Below, piece after piece: positions 26,284 through 33,644 of a DNA stretch of 64,000 nt. The stretch's first letter is position 1. Each line of letters starts with the position of its first letter. Both the position numbers and the translations under genes were made by a program. The notes beneath the pieces are model-generated. The model did not search any database, was not told the DNA's origin, and saw nothing but the letters and a program-made list of their open reading frames with translations. Source of the DNA: Gammaproteobacteria bacterium (GTDB lineage Bacteria; Pseudomonadota; Gammaproteobacteria; Enterobacterales; Psychrobiaceae); the NCBI GenBank assembly GCA_013214945.1, contig JABSRT010000002.1, positions 124,001 to 188,000 of the forward strand, written 5' to 3'.

Positions 26284-26997
26284 TTATCGTAAAAAGGCGC
26301 TGGGAGAACGACCAAAATAAGCCTTAAATTTTCGACTAAAAGCTGAAGGGTTAGTAGAGCCAATGGCTAAAGCAATTTGTTGAATGGGTAAATCTGAGTG
26401 GCTTAGCAATGCTTTCGCTTTTTCCATTTTACATTGGTTAATGTAGCTTAAGGTTGTTTGGCCTGTGCTTTGTTTGAATATTTTTTTGTATTGGGTGGTA
26501 CTTAAGCAAGCTAATTTGGCTAATTGCTCAATCGAATAAACTTGGCTCAAATCTGATGTGATCAGATCAATGACTTTTTCTATTCGACGGTCAATGCGAG
26601 ACAAGCACGTTTGCTGAGCGAGCAGTTGATAAAAAAGATCAAACAGACTCGATTCAAGTCGATCATTAACTTGATGGGCTAATTGCTGAGCAACAAATTG
26701 AATATAAGCCATCAGTGGCGCCGAGATTGATATTTTTTGATGATTGAATTTATCAATGTTGTCGGGTAACTCGGTCATATCTGCGACTAAAAAACTTGCC
26801 GTTTCAGTGGCTCTAAATTGATGGACTTGACCCGCTTTAATGATCACGCAGTCGCCAAGGCAGATTAGTCCAGCGTAATCACCGACCCTAATATCAATCG
26901 AACCGTGCATAGGCAGCACTAGTTGGTGATACAGATGGCTATGACAGCTGACATTATTAGTATAAGAACGAATGGAGAGTTGGTTGTGTTTGATCAC
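26284..26997 (-). CDS. AraC-family transcriptional regulator
   Basis: The 237-residue protein has an N-terminal cupin-like sensing part (VLPMHGSIDIRVGDYAGLICLGD... KAGQVHQFRATE in order) and a C-terminal AraC double helix-turn-helix (YSIEQLAKLACLSTTQYKKIFKQ and QIALAIGSTNPSAFSRKFKAYFG). It lies upstream of the EamA exporter on the same strand and probably controls it; the ligand cannot be read. No other operon partner is evident. Confidence 0.88.
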   Translation of the reverse strand: MIKHNQLSIRSYTNNVSCHSHLYHQLVLPMHGSIDIRVGDYAGLICLGDCVIIKAGQVHQFRATETASFLVADMTELPDNIDKFNHQKISISAPLMAYIQFVAQQLAHQVNDRLESSLFDLFYQLLAQQTCLSRIDRRIEKVIDLITSDLSQVYSIEQLAKLACLSTTQYKKIFKQSTGQTTLSYINQCKMEKAKALLSHSDLPIQQIALAIGSTNPSAFSRKFKAYFGRSPSAFLR

Positions 26998-27205
26998 GTT
27001 AATCCTGCTGTTATTGCTCTTTAATTTAGGCGCCAGATGAATATTTAGTTAGCAGTAATAGCTTAACTCGTTTATAGCTTGTTATACAGACCATCTCGAT
27101 TGGCTCGTTTTATCCAGAGCAGGGATATACTTACACTGGATAAATAAGCGCAGGTGGGTAATAAGTAAAGTTTAGTCAAAAATAGGACAATTTTAATGAG
27201 AAATC

Positions 27206-27234
27206 TTGTCAGATTTAACATAGCGAGCTACACT
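27206..27234 (+). promoter_or_regulatory. Candidate promoter of the HPr-rel-A operon
   Basis: TTGTCA at 27206-27211 and TACACT at 27229-27234 with a 17-base spacer, 28 bases before the first ATG, which has its own AAGGA site. The match to sigma-70 is fair (5/6 and 4/6). Confidence 0.5.
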
Positions 27235-27262
27235 TTTTTTATTCATCTAAAAAGGATCTCTG

Positions 27263-27976
27263 ATGCTTAATACGGACCCCGGCAAGTCTAGTGACGAAAA
27301 CTTGCGAACTTCAAGCACCATTAATAGTAATAATGCCCCCTCCTGTAAGGCTCAAGTTAGTCGTCGCTCTTTTTTGATCAAAGGTGTAGTAACAGCTCCA
27401 ATATTAGCGAGTTTCGTCAATAAACCGCTATGGGCAGCTGATGATAATTGCATTAACTCTGGCAGTATGTCTGGTAACTTATCTAACCATAATTGTGCCG
27501 CGGTTGCGCGTAGTGCCAGCTGGTGGGCCGATGCATCGGACTCATTATGGAATGGTATAGAATTTAATAGTGCAACTTTACTGCCTTCAAGTAAATTTTA
27601 TCAAGTGATCCAGACAGCACCGTTAAAGCTCAGCGCCAATAACAAATACCATGAAAAAATTAGTGGTGTGTTTGTTTTTCAAAGTTTAGATACTGATAGC
27701 AATAAATTATCTCTACGCGATGTTTTAAGAAACGGTCCACAGGTTGATCGAGAGTTACTAGCAGCGTTACTCAATATTGGTCATCCTGGGATCGCTTATG
27801 ACGGCTACGCAGATCCATTACTTTTGATCCGTGACTATCAGGATGTTAAAGATAATTATCTGATGAGTTTGAATTCTGGTGCCTCGCAAGCGATTTTAAA
27901 TGGGATGTTTGATACTTTTGCTGCAAGTTTAGCTAATATAAATCGAGATTATGACAATTTACCCGGCGTGCCATAA
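27263..27976 (+). CDS. Tat-signal protein of unknown function, first gene of the HPr-rel-A operon
   Basis: The 237-residue protein has a long N-region, then a twin-arginine signal SRRSFLIKG (Arg34-Arg35) with a hydrophobic core (VVTAPILASFV) and a likely cleavage site after PLWA. The mature part begins DDNC and has two cysteines (Cys63, Cys78), then SASWWADASDSLWNGI and a block of short hydrophobic helices; I do not recognise a family. It should be exported folded, perhaps with a cofactor or partner. Its 3' end overlaps the PqqD-like gene by 26 bases, so it belongs functionally to the kinase system that follows. It could be the substrate or a sensor. No function can be assigned. Confidence 0.8.
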   Translation: MLNTDPGKSSDENLRTSSTINSNNAPSCKAQVSRRSFLIKGVVTAPILASFVNKPLWAADDNCINSGSMSGNLSNHNCAAVARSASWWADASDSLWNGIEFNSATLLPSSKFYQVIQTAPLKLSANNKYHEKISGVFVFQSLDTDSNKLSLRDVLRNGPQVDRELLAALLNIGHPGIAYDGYADPLLLIRDYQDVKDNYLMSLNSGASQAILNGMFDTFAASLANINRDYDNLPGVP

Positions 27977-28247
27977 GCACTTGAAGTTTCGGCCTGATAT
28001 TGCAATGCTCTATCATAGCTTTGATGATGGAGTGGTTTTGTTTGATCCGGACTCTTCAAACACGACGCTTTATCACACCATTGTATTGTGGTTAATTGAG
28101 CTAACGGCAACAGATGAGTTTGAGTATGAGCAGGTGCTTAATCGTCTGATTGATGATTATAAAAACGACGACCCGATGGAACTGTCGCAACTATTGGACC
28201 GTACATTAAACTCACTAATGAAGTTAGGATTTGTTCAAAGGATTTGA
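27951..28247 (+). CDS. PqqD-like peptide chaperone of an HPr-rel-A type system
   Basis: The 98-residue protein has the winged-helix pattern of PqqD-like (RiPP recognition element) proteins: FRPDIAMLYHSFDDGVVLFDPDSSNTTLYHTIVLWLIELTA in order, followed by LIDDY and LNSLMKLGFVQ. PqqD-like proteins hold leader peptides of modified peptides, but in this system a peptide partner is not established. ATG 27951 lies inside the upstream gene; a TTG at 27981 would give MKFRPDIA and is also plausible. It is followed by an HprK-related kinase, the arrangement that, from memory, NCBI calls the HPr-rel-A system. Confidence 0.75.
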   Translation: MTIYPACHKHLKFRPDIAMLYHSFDDGVVLFDPDSSNTTLYHTIVLWLIELTATDEFEYEQVLNRLIDDYKNDDPMELSQLLDRTLNSLMKLGFVQRI

Positions 28248-29155
28248 CTCTGATTTTATCAACATATAGCAAAAAGGAATTTTGCCGGCTGGTTAAAACG
28301 ACCGGACTCAATATTAAAATTGGGCCGTTTAATATCAAGCTGACTTCCAATGTTCCGACATTTCTGGACAACTTCTATTTCCTCTATAGCGACTGCGTTA
28401 TAGTGGGTGATGATCAATACATCGATTTTCATATCTGCCTTAAGCCGCCGAGCATTTTTCGGCGCTGGTATCGGCCGCAAGTTAATTTTTTTATAAATGA
28501 ATTTCGTCCCTTTAAACCCTTACCTATCGACCAAACCATGGCTTTTTTTGAATGGGGCTTAAATTGGACGATTGCCCAGCAAGCATTGCAATATCTTATT
28601 ATTCACTCTGCGGTTGTTGAAAAAGAGGGTAAAGCGATTATTTTACCTGGTATGCCTGGAGCAGGTAAAAGCACGCTTTGTGCGGCATTGGTTCATCATG
28701 GTTGGCGTTTGTTGTCAGACGAGCAGGCGTTGATTAGCCAAGACGCTACTGAAATTGTTCCGCTTGCTCGACCAATTAATCTCAAAAACCAATCAATAGA
28801 AGTGATTAAAGAGTTTTGTCCTGATGCAAAATTTGGCCAAGTGTTTGCACAAACCTCCAAAGGTGATATTTGCCATGTAAAACCACCGGTAAGCGCTATC
28901 GAGCAAATAGCGGTTAATGCCCAGCCATTTGCAATCGTATTTCCGAGTTACGAGCACGGGCTGGATCAAACTAAGTTGACAACAATGGCTAAAGGGGAGA
29001 CCTTAATTGAACTTATTAACCATTGCTTTAATTATACGATCCTTGGTCTTGATGGTTTCAAACGCTTAAGTACTTTGGTTGAAAATAGTCAGTGTTTTAG
29101 TTTGTCCTACTCGGACTTAAACAGTGCTATTTCGACACTTGACGAGTTGTACTAA
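28244..29155 (+). CDS. HprK-related kinase A
   Basis: The 303-residue protein has a P-loop, GMPGAGKST (136-144), preceded by HSAVVE (His121) and followed by LLSDE (157-161), the layout of the HPr kinase/phosphorylase C-terminal domain; the bacterial HprK signature itself is not fully present. It starts with a non-ATG codon (TTG 28244, overlapping the previous stop; CTG 28250 is an alternative) because no ATG occurs until about residue 99. AAAGGA lies just ahead. The target is unknown; no HPr gene or PTS gene is in the window. Confidence 0.78.
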   Translation: MTLILSTYSKKEFCRLVKTTGLNIKIGPFNIKLTSNVPTFLDNFYFLYSDCVIVGDDQYIDFHICLKPPSIFRRWYRPQVNFFINEFRPFKPLPIDQTMAFFEWGLNWTIAQQALQYLIIHSAVVEKEGKAIILPGMPGAGKSTLCAALVHHGWRLLSDEQALISQDATEIVPLARPINLKNQSIEVIKEFCPDAKFGQVFAQTSKGDICHVKPPVSAIEQIAVNAQPFAIVFPSYEHGLDQTKLTTMAKGETLIELINHCFNYTILGLDGFKRLSTLVENSQCFSLSYSDLNSAISTLDELY

Positions 29156-30264
29156 TGTTATTAGCTGGAATATTTAAGATGGAAAAGTCAATTTTAAATC
29201 GGCTATTGCAAACGCCAATTATAGCTCAGTCATTTTCGGATCCTCAGTGGGATCTGTGTTTGCGTCAAGCACAGGCAGCAAACTTATTAGGGCGATTGAA
29301 TTTTCTGCTGCAACAACACGATAATTTACAATACCTGCCGCAGCGGGCGTTAAATCACCTTGCCGCCGCTGTGCTGCGCAGCAATAAACAGCACCAAGAC
29401 ATCAGGGCCGAAGCTAAACGATTGTCGAGTCACTTATCTGAGCACGGCCTTGAAATAACCTTTTTAAAGGGCGCTGCTTATGTATTAACGGGCATTGCCA
29501 GTCAAGGGCGGATATGTTCAGACATTGATATATTGGTTAAAAAATCTCAATTAAGCCAAGTGGAGCGGCGGTTAGAAGATGTCGGTTGGGCCCCTGAAGC
29601 GGTTAGTGATTATGATAAAAAATATTACCGACAGTGGATGCACGAAATTCCGCCGATGATCCATTTGGGTCGGCAGACTATTTTAGATGTCCATCATAAT
29701 ATCGTGCCATTAACGGCGAAAAAATTACCCAATGCCCACCAATTATTAGAAAGCCGCTGTGCTACCGATGATCAACAAGCACATTATGTGTTATCTCCGA
29801 TGGATATGATTTTACACAGTGCTGTTCATCTGTTTTCTGAAGGGGAACTTGATAAAGGGTTAAGAGATTTAACCGATTTGGATTTATTATTTAAGTACTA
29901 CTTTGATGATCCTGGCTTAGATCATTACCGCAGCAAGCAGCTGTTTGCGCGAGCCCAGCAGCTCAATCTTGAAACCAGTTTGTGTTATGCGCTGCGATAT
30001 TGTCATCAAGTACTTAAAACCGAGTTGCCTGCACACTCTTTAATACAAAACCCGAATAATCCGGTTAAATTATTGATACTCGATTATTGCTATCAACATA
30101 CCTTAGTGCCTTACCATAGTAGTTGCCAAGGATTGCACTTTGAGCTGGCCTGTTTAATTTTGTATTTGCGTAGCCACATCAAAAAAATGCCTTTGAAATT
30201 ACTACTGCCTCACCTCTCGATTAAATGGTGGCAACGCGCAAAAAAACTATTTGTAGTAACTTAA
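29155..30264 (+). CDS. Nucleotidyltransferase-family protein (HPr-rel-A operon)
   Basis: The 369-residue protein has the core of the uncharacterised nucleotidyltransferase family: ITFLKGAAYVLTGIASQGRICSDIDILVKK (about 102-131), with the DxD (Ser-Asp-Ile-Asp) acid pair expected to bind metal, and a helical C-terminal half with MDMILHSAVHLF, as in this family. It begins at ATG 29155, overlapping the kinase stop (TAATG). The family is found beside sugar- and peptide-modification genes; the nucleotide and acceptor are unknown. The gene ends the operon; a two-way terminator follows. Confidence 0.78.
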   Translation: MLLAGIFKMEKSILNRLLQTPIIAQSFSDPQWDLCLRQAQAANLLGRLNFLLQQHDNLQYLPQRALNHLAAAVLRSNKQHQDIRAEAKRLSSHLSEHGLEITFLKGAAYVLTGIASQGRICSDIDILVKKSQLSQVERRLEDVGWAPEAVSDYDKKYYRQWMHEIPPMIHLGRQTILDVHHNIVPLTAKKLPNAHQLLESRCATDDQQAHYVLSPMDMILHSAVHLFSEGELDKGLRDLTDLDLLFKYYFDDPGLDHYRSKQLFARAQQLNLETSLCYALRYCHQVLKTELPAHSLIQNPNNPVKLLILDYCYQHTLVPYHSSCQGLHFELACLILYLRSHIKKMPLKLLLPHLSIKWWQRAKKLFVVT

Positions 30265-30315
30265 TTTTTAACAAGAATTCAGGTTACTTAAGCTTCATCC
30301 AGATGACTTAAAATA

Positions 30316-30349
30316 AAAAAAGGTACTAAGCAATGCTTAATACCTTTTT
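30316..30349. terminator. Bidirectional terminator between the HPr-rel-A operon and metQ
   Basis: AAAAAGGTA-c-TAAGC pairs with GCTTA-a-TACCTTTTT around a three-base loop, with A and T runs on both sides, so it can end transcription from both converging operons. Confidence 0.8.
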
Positions 30350-30401
30350 ATCAGGAGCTTTTAATTAGGATCGTTAACAGAACCTTTAATTAAAGAAAGG
30401 A

Positions 30402-31220
30402 TTACCAGCCTTTAACTATGCCACCCTTGAACGTTTTAAAAGCAGCGTTATAAACTTCTTCAGTTTGGTAAGCCTTAACAAAGTTTTGAACGTTTTGTGC
30501 TTGCACGTTATCGCTACGAGCAACGACTAAGTTAACAAATGGTGAGTCTTTGTCTTCAACAAATAAACCATCTTTAGCAGGCGTTAAATCGATAGCGCTT
30601 GCGAACGTCGTATTAATCACAGCCAGCGCAACATCGTCTAATGAACGGGGTAACTGTGCCGGTTCTAATTCAATGATTTTAAGATTCTTTTCACTGCTAA
30701 CAATATCAAGCACGGTTGAATTAAGACCCGTACCTTCTTTAAGCGTGATTAGGCCTTGTCTCTCTAGCAACACTAATGAACGACCAAGGCTGCTTGGCAC
30801 GCTTGATAACGCAATTAGGTCGCCATCTTTAAGTTCGTCTAATGTTTTAATCTTGTTTGAGTAACCCGCGATTGGGTAAACCAACGTGTTACCGGCAATA
30901 GCAAACTTATAACCGCGGTCAGCTATTTGCTGATCAAGATATGGCTTGTGTTGGAATGCATTGGCGTCAATAGAGCCTTCATCTAGTGCTGCGTTAGGCG
31001 TGATGTAATCAGAAAAAGTCACTAGCGTAACCTCTAAGCCATACTTCTCTTTAGCAACTTTAGCCGCAATTTCAGCAACCTGAGCTTCTGAACCAGCCAT
31101 AACGCCAATAGTTACTTTGTTATTATCTACCACAGCGGCTTCTTGCTCGCCACAACCGACTAAGGCGATAGTTGATGCTAAACCTAAAGCGGTTAAGACT
31201 TTTTTTAGATTAAATTTCAT
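30402..31220 (-). CDS. metQ: Methionine-binding lipoprotein
   Basis: The 272-residue protein has a lipoprotein signal (ALVGCGEQ, Cys23) and the MetQ/NlpA fold: VTIGVMAGSEAQVAEIAAKVAKEKYGLEVTLVTFSDY, NAFQHKPYLD, PNALDEGSIDAN and the C-terminal YQTEEVYNAAFKTFKGG. It captures D/L-methionine outside the inner membrane for MetNI. It is the last gene of metNIQ, 36 bases after metI. Confidence 0.94.
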   Translation of the reverse strand: MKFNLKKVLTALGLASTIALVGCGEQEAAVVDNNKVTIGVMAGSEAQVAEIAAKVAKEKYGLEVTLVTFSDYITPNAALDEGSIDANAFQHKPYLDQQIADRGYKFAIAGNTLVYPIAGYSNKIKTLDELKDGDLIALSSVPSSLGRSLVLLERQGLITLKEGTGLNSTVLDIVSSEKNLKIIELEPAQLPRSLDDVALAVINTTFASAIDLTPAKDGLFVEDKDSPFVNLVVARSDNVQAQNVQNFVKAYQTEEVYNAAFKTFKGGIVKGW

Positions 31221-31256
31221 GGTCTTTCCTTTAATAAAAATAATAATAAAAATATA

Positions 31257-31943
31257 TTAGCGGTGATCAACACGTTTAACGAGGTGATCACCTATTGATT
31301 GAATCAGTTGCACCAACACCACTAAAATAACGACGGTGATCATCATCACTGTGCTATCAAAGCGTTGGTAACCATAACGAATGCCAACATCACCTAAACC
31401 GCCACCACCTACAGTGCCCGCCATTGCCGAGTATCCCACTAAGGTAACGAGGGTGATGGTAACTGCATTGATAATGCCCGGTAGTGCTTCTGGCAACATA
31501 ACCTTGGTAATGATTTGATGTGGTTTTGCGCCCATTGCTTGGGCCGCTTCAACTAAACCTGAAGGTATCTCTAATAATGCGCCTTCTACTAATCGCGCAA
31601 TAAATGGAATAGCTCCAATGGTCAGCGGCACAATGGCTGCGGCGGTACCAATTGAGGTGCCGACCAAAAAGCGAGTTAGCGGAATGAGCACCACTAACAA
31701 AATAATAAACGGGATCGAGCGCCCGACATTAACCACCATGCCAATGGATTTATTAAGCGCGATATTCTCCATCAAACCATTTTTCTTACTGATGTGTAAT
31801 AACACACCAAGTGGAATGCCAAAAACAAAACCAAGTAAACCAGAGACGATTACCATGGTGAGTGTTTGGCCTAGTGAGTCGACTAGCAGTTCGATTAAAC
31901 GAGTATTTTCTGTCCACCAAGTGGCCACAGCATTAAGCGACAT
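31257..31943 (-). CDS. metI: Methionine ABC transporter permease
   Basis: A membrane protein of about 228 residues with five hydrophobic helices and the binding-protein-dependent transport motif near [33 protein letters not shown], as in MetI. ATG 31943 follows an AGAGG site; an upstream TTG adds two residues. It overlaps the end of metN by 11 bases, consistent with translational coupling. Two copies form the pore. Confidence 0.94.
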   Translation of the reverse strand: MSLNAVATWWTENTRLIELLVDSLGQTLTMVIVSGLLGFVFGIPLGVLLHISKKNGLMENIALNKSIGMVVNVGRSIPFIILLVVLIPLTRFLVGTSIGTAAAIVPLTIGAIPFIARLVEGALLEIPSGLVEAAQAMGAKPHQIITKVMLPEALPGIINAVTITLVTLVGYSAMAGTVGGGGLGDVGIRYGYQRFDSTVMMITVVILVVLVQLIQSIGDHLVKRVDHR

Positions 31944-32967
31944 AACCAAGCACCTCTACTTCTACTTTTTGATCTTTCAAATAATTAATTGATTGGGTAA
32001 CGGCTGCTGGAGTACCGATAAATTCGGCTAACATTAAGCCAAATTTAACGCCGCCAACATAGTCCATGTTTGAGTTGAGAATGCTAACATCGATATTAAA
32101 CTCGCGAGCAATATGGCTAATGATTGGTGCATCGACCGAAGCGCCAGTAAACTCTAACCGAATCAGTGGGTAGCTGTTGGCGACTTGAGTCTTTTGCAGC
32201 AATGCCTGATAATCTTCTGGGATCGAAAGATCTAAGGTCGAGCGAATAAACTCACGGGCAAGATCCGTTTTAGGATGAGCAAAAATATCGCCCACTTTAC
32301 CTTGTTCAACCAGCTTGCCATCACCAATAATCGCCACTTCTTGACAGATGCCTTTGACGACAGCCATTTCGTGGGTAATTAATAAAATGGTGAGGTTTAA
32401 CTCTTTATTAATTTTACGTAATAATTTTAAAATCGACTGAGTGGTTGCTGGATCAAGTGCGCTAGTCGCCTCATCACATAATAATACTTTGGGATCTGAC
32501 GCTAATGCTCGAGCAATTGCTACGCGCTGCTTTTGACCACCACTTAAGTTGGCTGGATAAGTATTACGCTTGTCGGTAATGCCAACTAAAGCGAGTAAAC
32601 TTTCTACTTTGGCTTTTATCACTGGTTTAGTGATACCTGCTAACTCTAACGGCAGGGCTATATTGTCAAAGACCGTACGAGAGGACAGTAGATTAAAATG
32701 CTGGAAGATCATCCCAATTTTACGGCGAGTTAAGGTTAACTCCTGCTTCGACAGTGTCGTTAAATCAATACCGTCAACTATGATGCTGCCATTGGTTGGC
32801 CGCTCAAGCAGATTAACACAGCGAATAAGGGTACTTTTACCGGCACCAGATGCGCCAATAACACCAAAGATAGTGCCTTGAGCTATGGTCAGGTTTATAT
32901 CACAAAGTGCATTAATCGCTTTGTCACCTTGATAAAATACCTTGTTAACATTGTTTATTTCTATCAT
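31933..32967 (-). CDS. metN: Methionine ABC transporter ATP-binding protein
   Basis: The 344-residue ATPase has Walker [13 protein letters not shown], the signature [15 protein letters not shown] and Walker [14 protein letters not shown], then a C-terminal ACT-like NIL domain (from about residue 265) that binds methionine and inhibits transport in E. coli MetN. ATG 32967 gives MIEINNV, preceded by AGGAAG; a longer reading to 33000 lacks this support. Length equals E. coli (343). A MetJ box lies about 95 bases upstream. Confidence 0.95.
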   Translation of the reverse strand: MIEINNVNKVFYQGDKAINALCDINLTIAQGTIFGVIGASGAGKSTLIRCVNLLERPTNGSIIVDGIDLTTLSKQELTLTRRKIGMIFQHFNLLSSRTVFDNIALPLELAGITKPVIKAKVESLLALVGITDKRNTYPANLSGGQKQRVAIARALASDPKVLLCDEATSALDPATTQSILKLLRKINKELNLTILLITHEMAVVKGICQEVAIIGDGKLVEQGKVGDIFAHPKTDLAREFIRSTLDLSIPEDYQALLQKTQVANSYPLIRLEFTGASVDAPIISHIAREFNIDVSILNSNMDYVGGVKFGLMLAEFIGTPAAVTQSINYLKDQKVEVEVLGYVA

Positions 32968-33061
32968 CGAACTTCCTGAAATTAAATATGAGTTACGCAA
33001 TTATCTGCTACCGGGAATAACAACACCGTGCTGACTACTACGTAACAATAGTTGGATGGTA

Positions 33062-33077
33062 AGACATCTAGACGGCC
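33062..33077 (-). promoter_or_regulatory. MetJ box upstream of metNIQ
   Basis: AGACATCT-AGACGGCC is two adjacent eight-base met boxes (consensus AGACGTCT); the first matches 7 of 8 bases and the second 5 of 8. Its position upstream of metN fits repression by MetJ with S-adenosylmethionine. No SAM riboswitch was seen. Confidence 0.6.
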
Positions 33078-33601
33078 AAATCAATCACTAATTATATTCT
33101 ATTTGCTATAAGTTAGATTTTTGGGATGCAGTGGGTGTTATTGGTTTAATTTCGTACAAACATTAGCGGGCTTCAATTGTTTTTTTTCGGTGTCATTATC
33201 GAGGTAATACAGCGCTATTTTTTACTCTTCATCGACGTCGTCGGACAATCGTTTACCAAAGAAATCGTTCGAGCTGTTGTCATGAGGGTTGGTTAGTCAG
33301 GAAGTTCGTTATTGCTTAAAGAATAAACAAGTGAATAAATGATTTTTCTCGCTGTTTTTTGCTGGGGCTAATTTAGCTTGTTTTTGTGCGCATCCGTCGT
33401 GTTTTTGTTTGTAATGTTTAGGGTTTTAAATTATTTTAATCGTTATACAAGGTGTTAGAGCTTTACACTGTTCATAAGGTCTTTTTGAGTCTATTTTCAA
33501 AAGTAGCTAACTAATTCGGTGATGTTCCAACTACCATATAATGTTAGATAAGGAAGCTGCTGCCATGATCGTTGAAAGACTAAAAAAATACTAATAAAAA
33601 A
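33078..33601. other. Gene-free region between metN and the helicase IV-like gene
   Basis: About 520 bases with no convincing gene. A ten-codon frame, ATG 33565 to TAA 33594, is preceded by AAGGA at 33550-33554 and may be a leader peptide or chance. No terminator or known RNA motif was recognised. The region must hold the promoter of the rightward gene. Confidence 0.35.
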
Positions 33602-33640
33602 CAGATTAAGGTTAAAGATTAAGGTTAAAGATTAAGGTTA
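33602..33640 (+). repeat. Three tandem 13-base repeats ahead of the helicase gene
   Basis: The unit AAGATTAAGGTTA occurs three times in a row (the first copy starts with C instead of A). Each copy contains TAAGG, so each may act as a ribosome site for the TTG start at 33645. Confidence 0.85.
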
Positions 33641-33644
33641 AATA

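Noticed and set aside
33001-33100. SAM riboswitch ahead of metNIQ
   Set aside because: No extended pairing pattern of a SAM riboswitch was recognised; the MetJ box is a simpler explanation.
33602-33640. Tandem repeats as a CRISPR array
   Set aside because: Units are 13 bases and directly adjacent with no spacers, and no cas gene is present.
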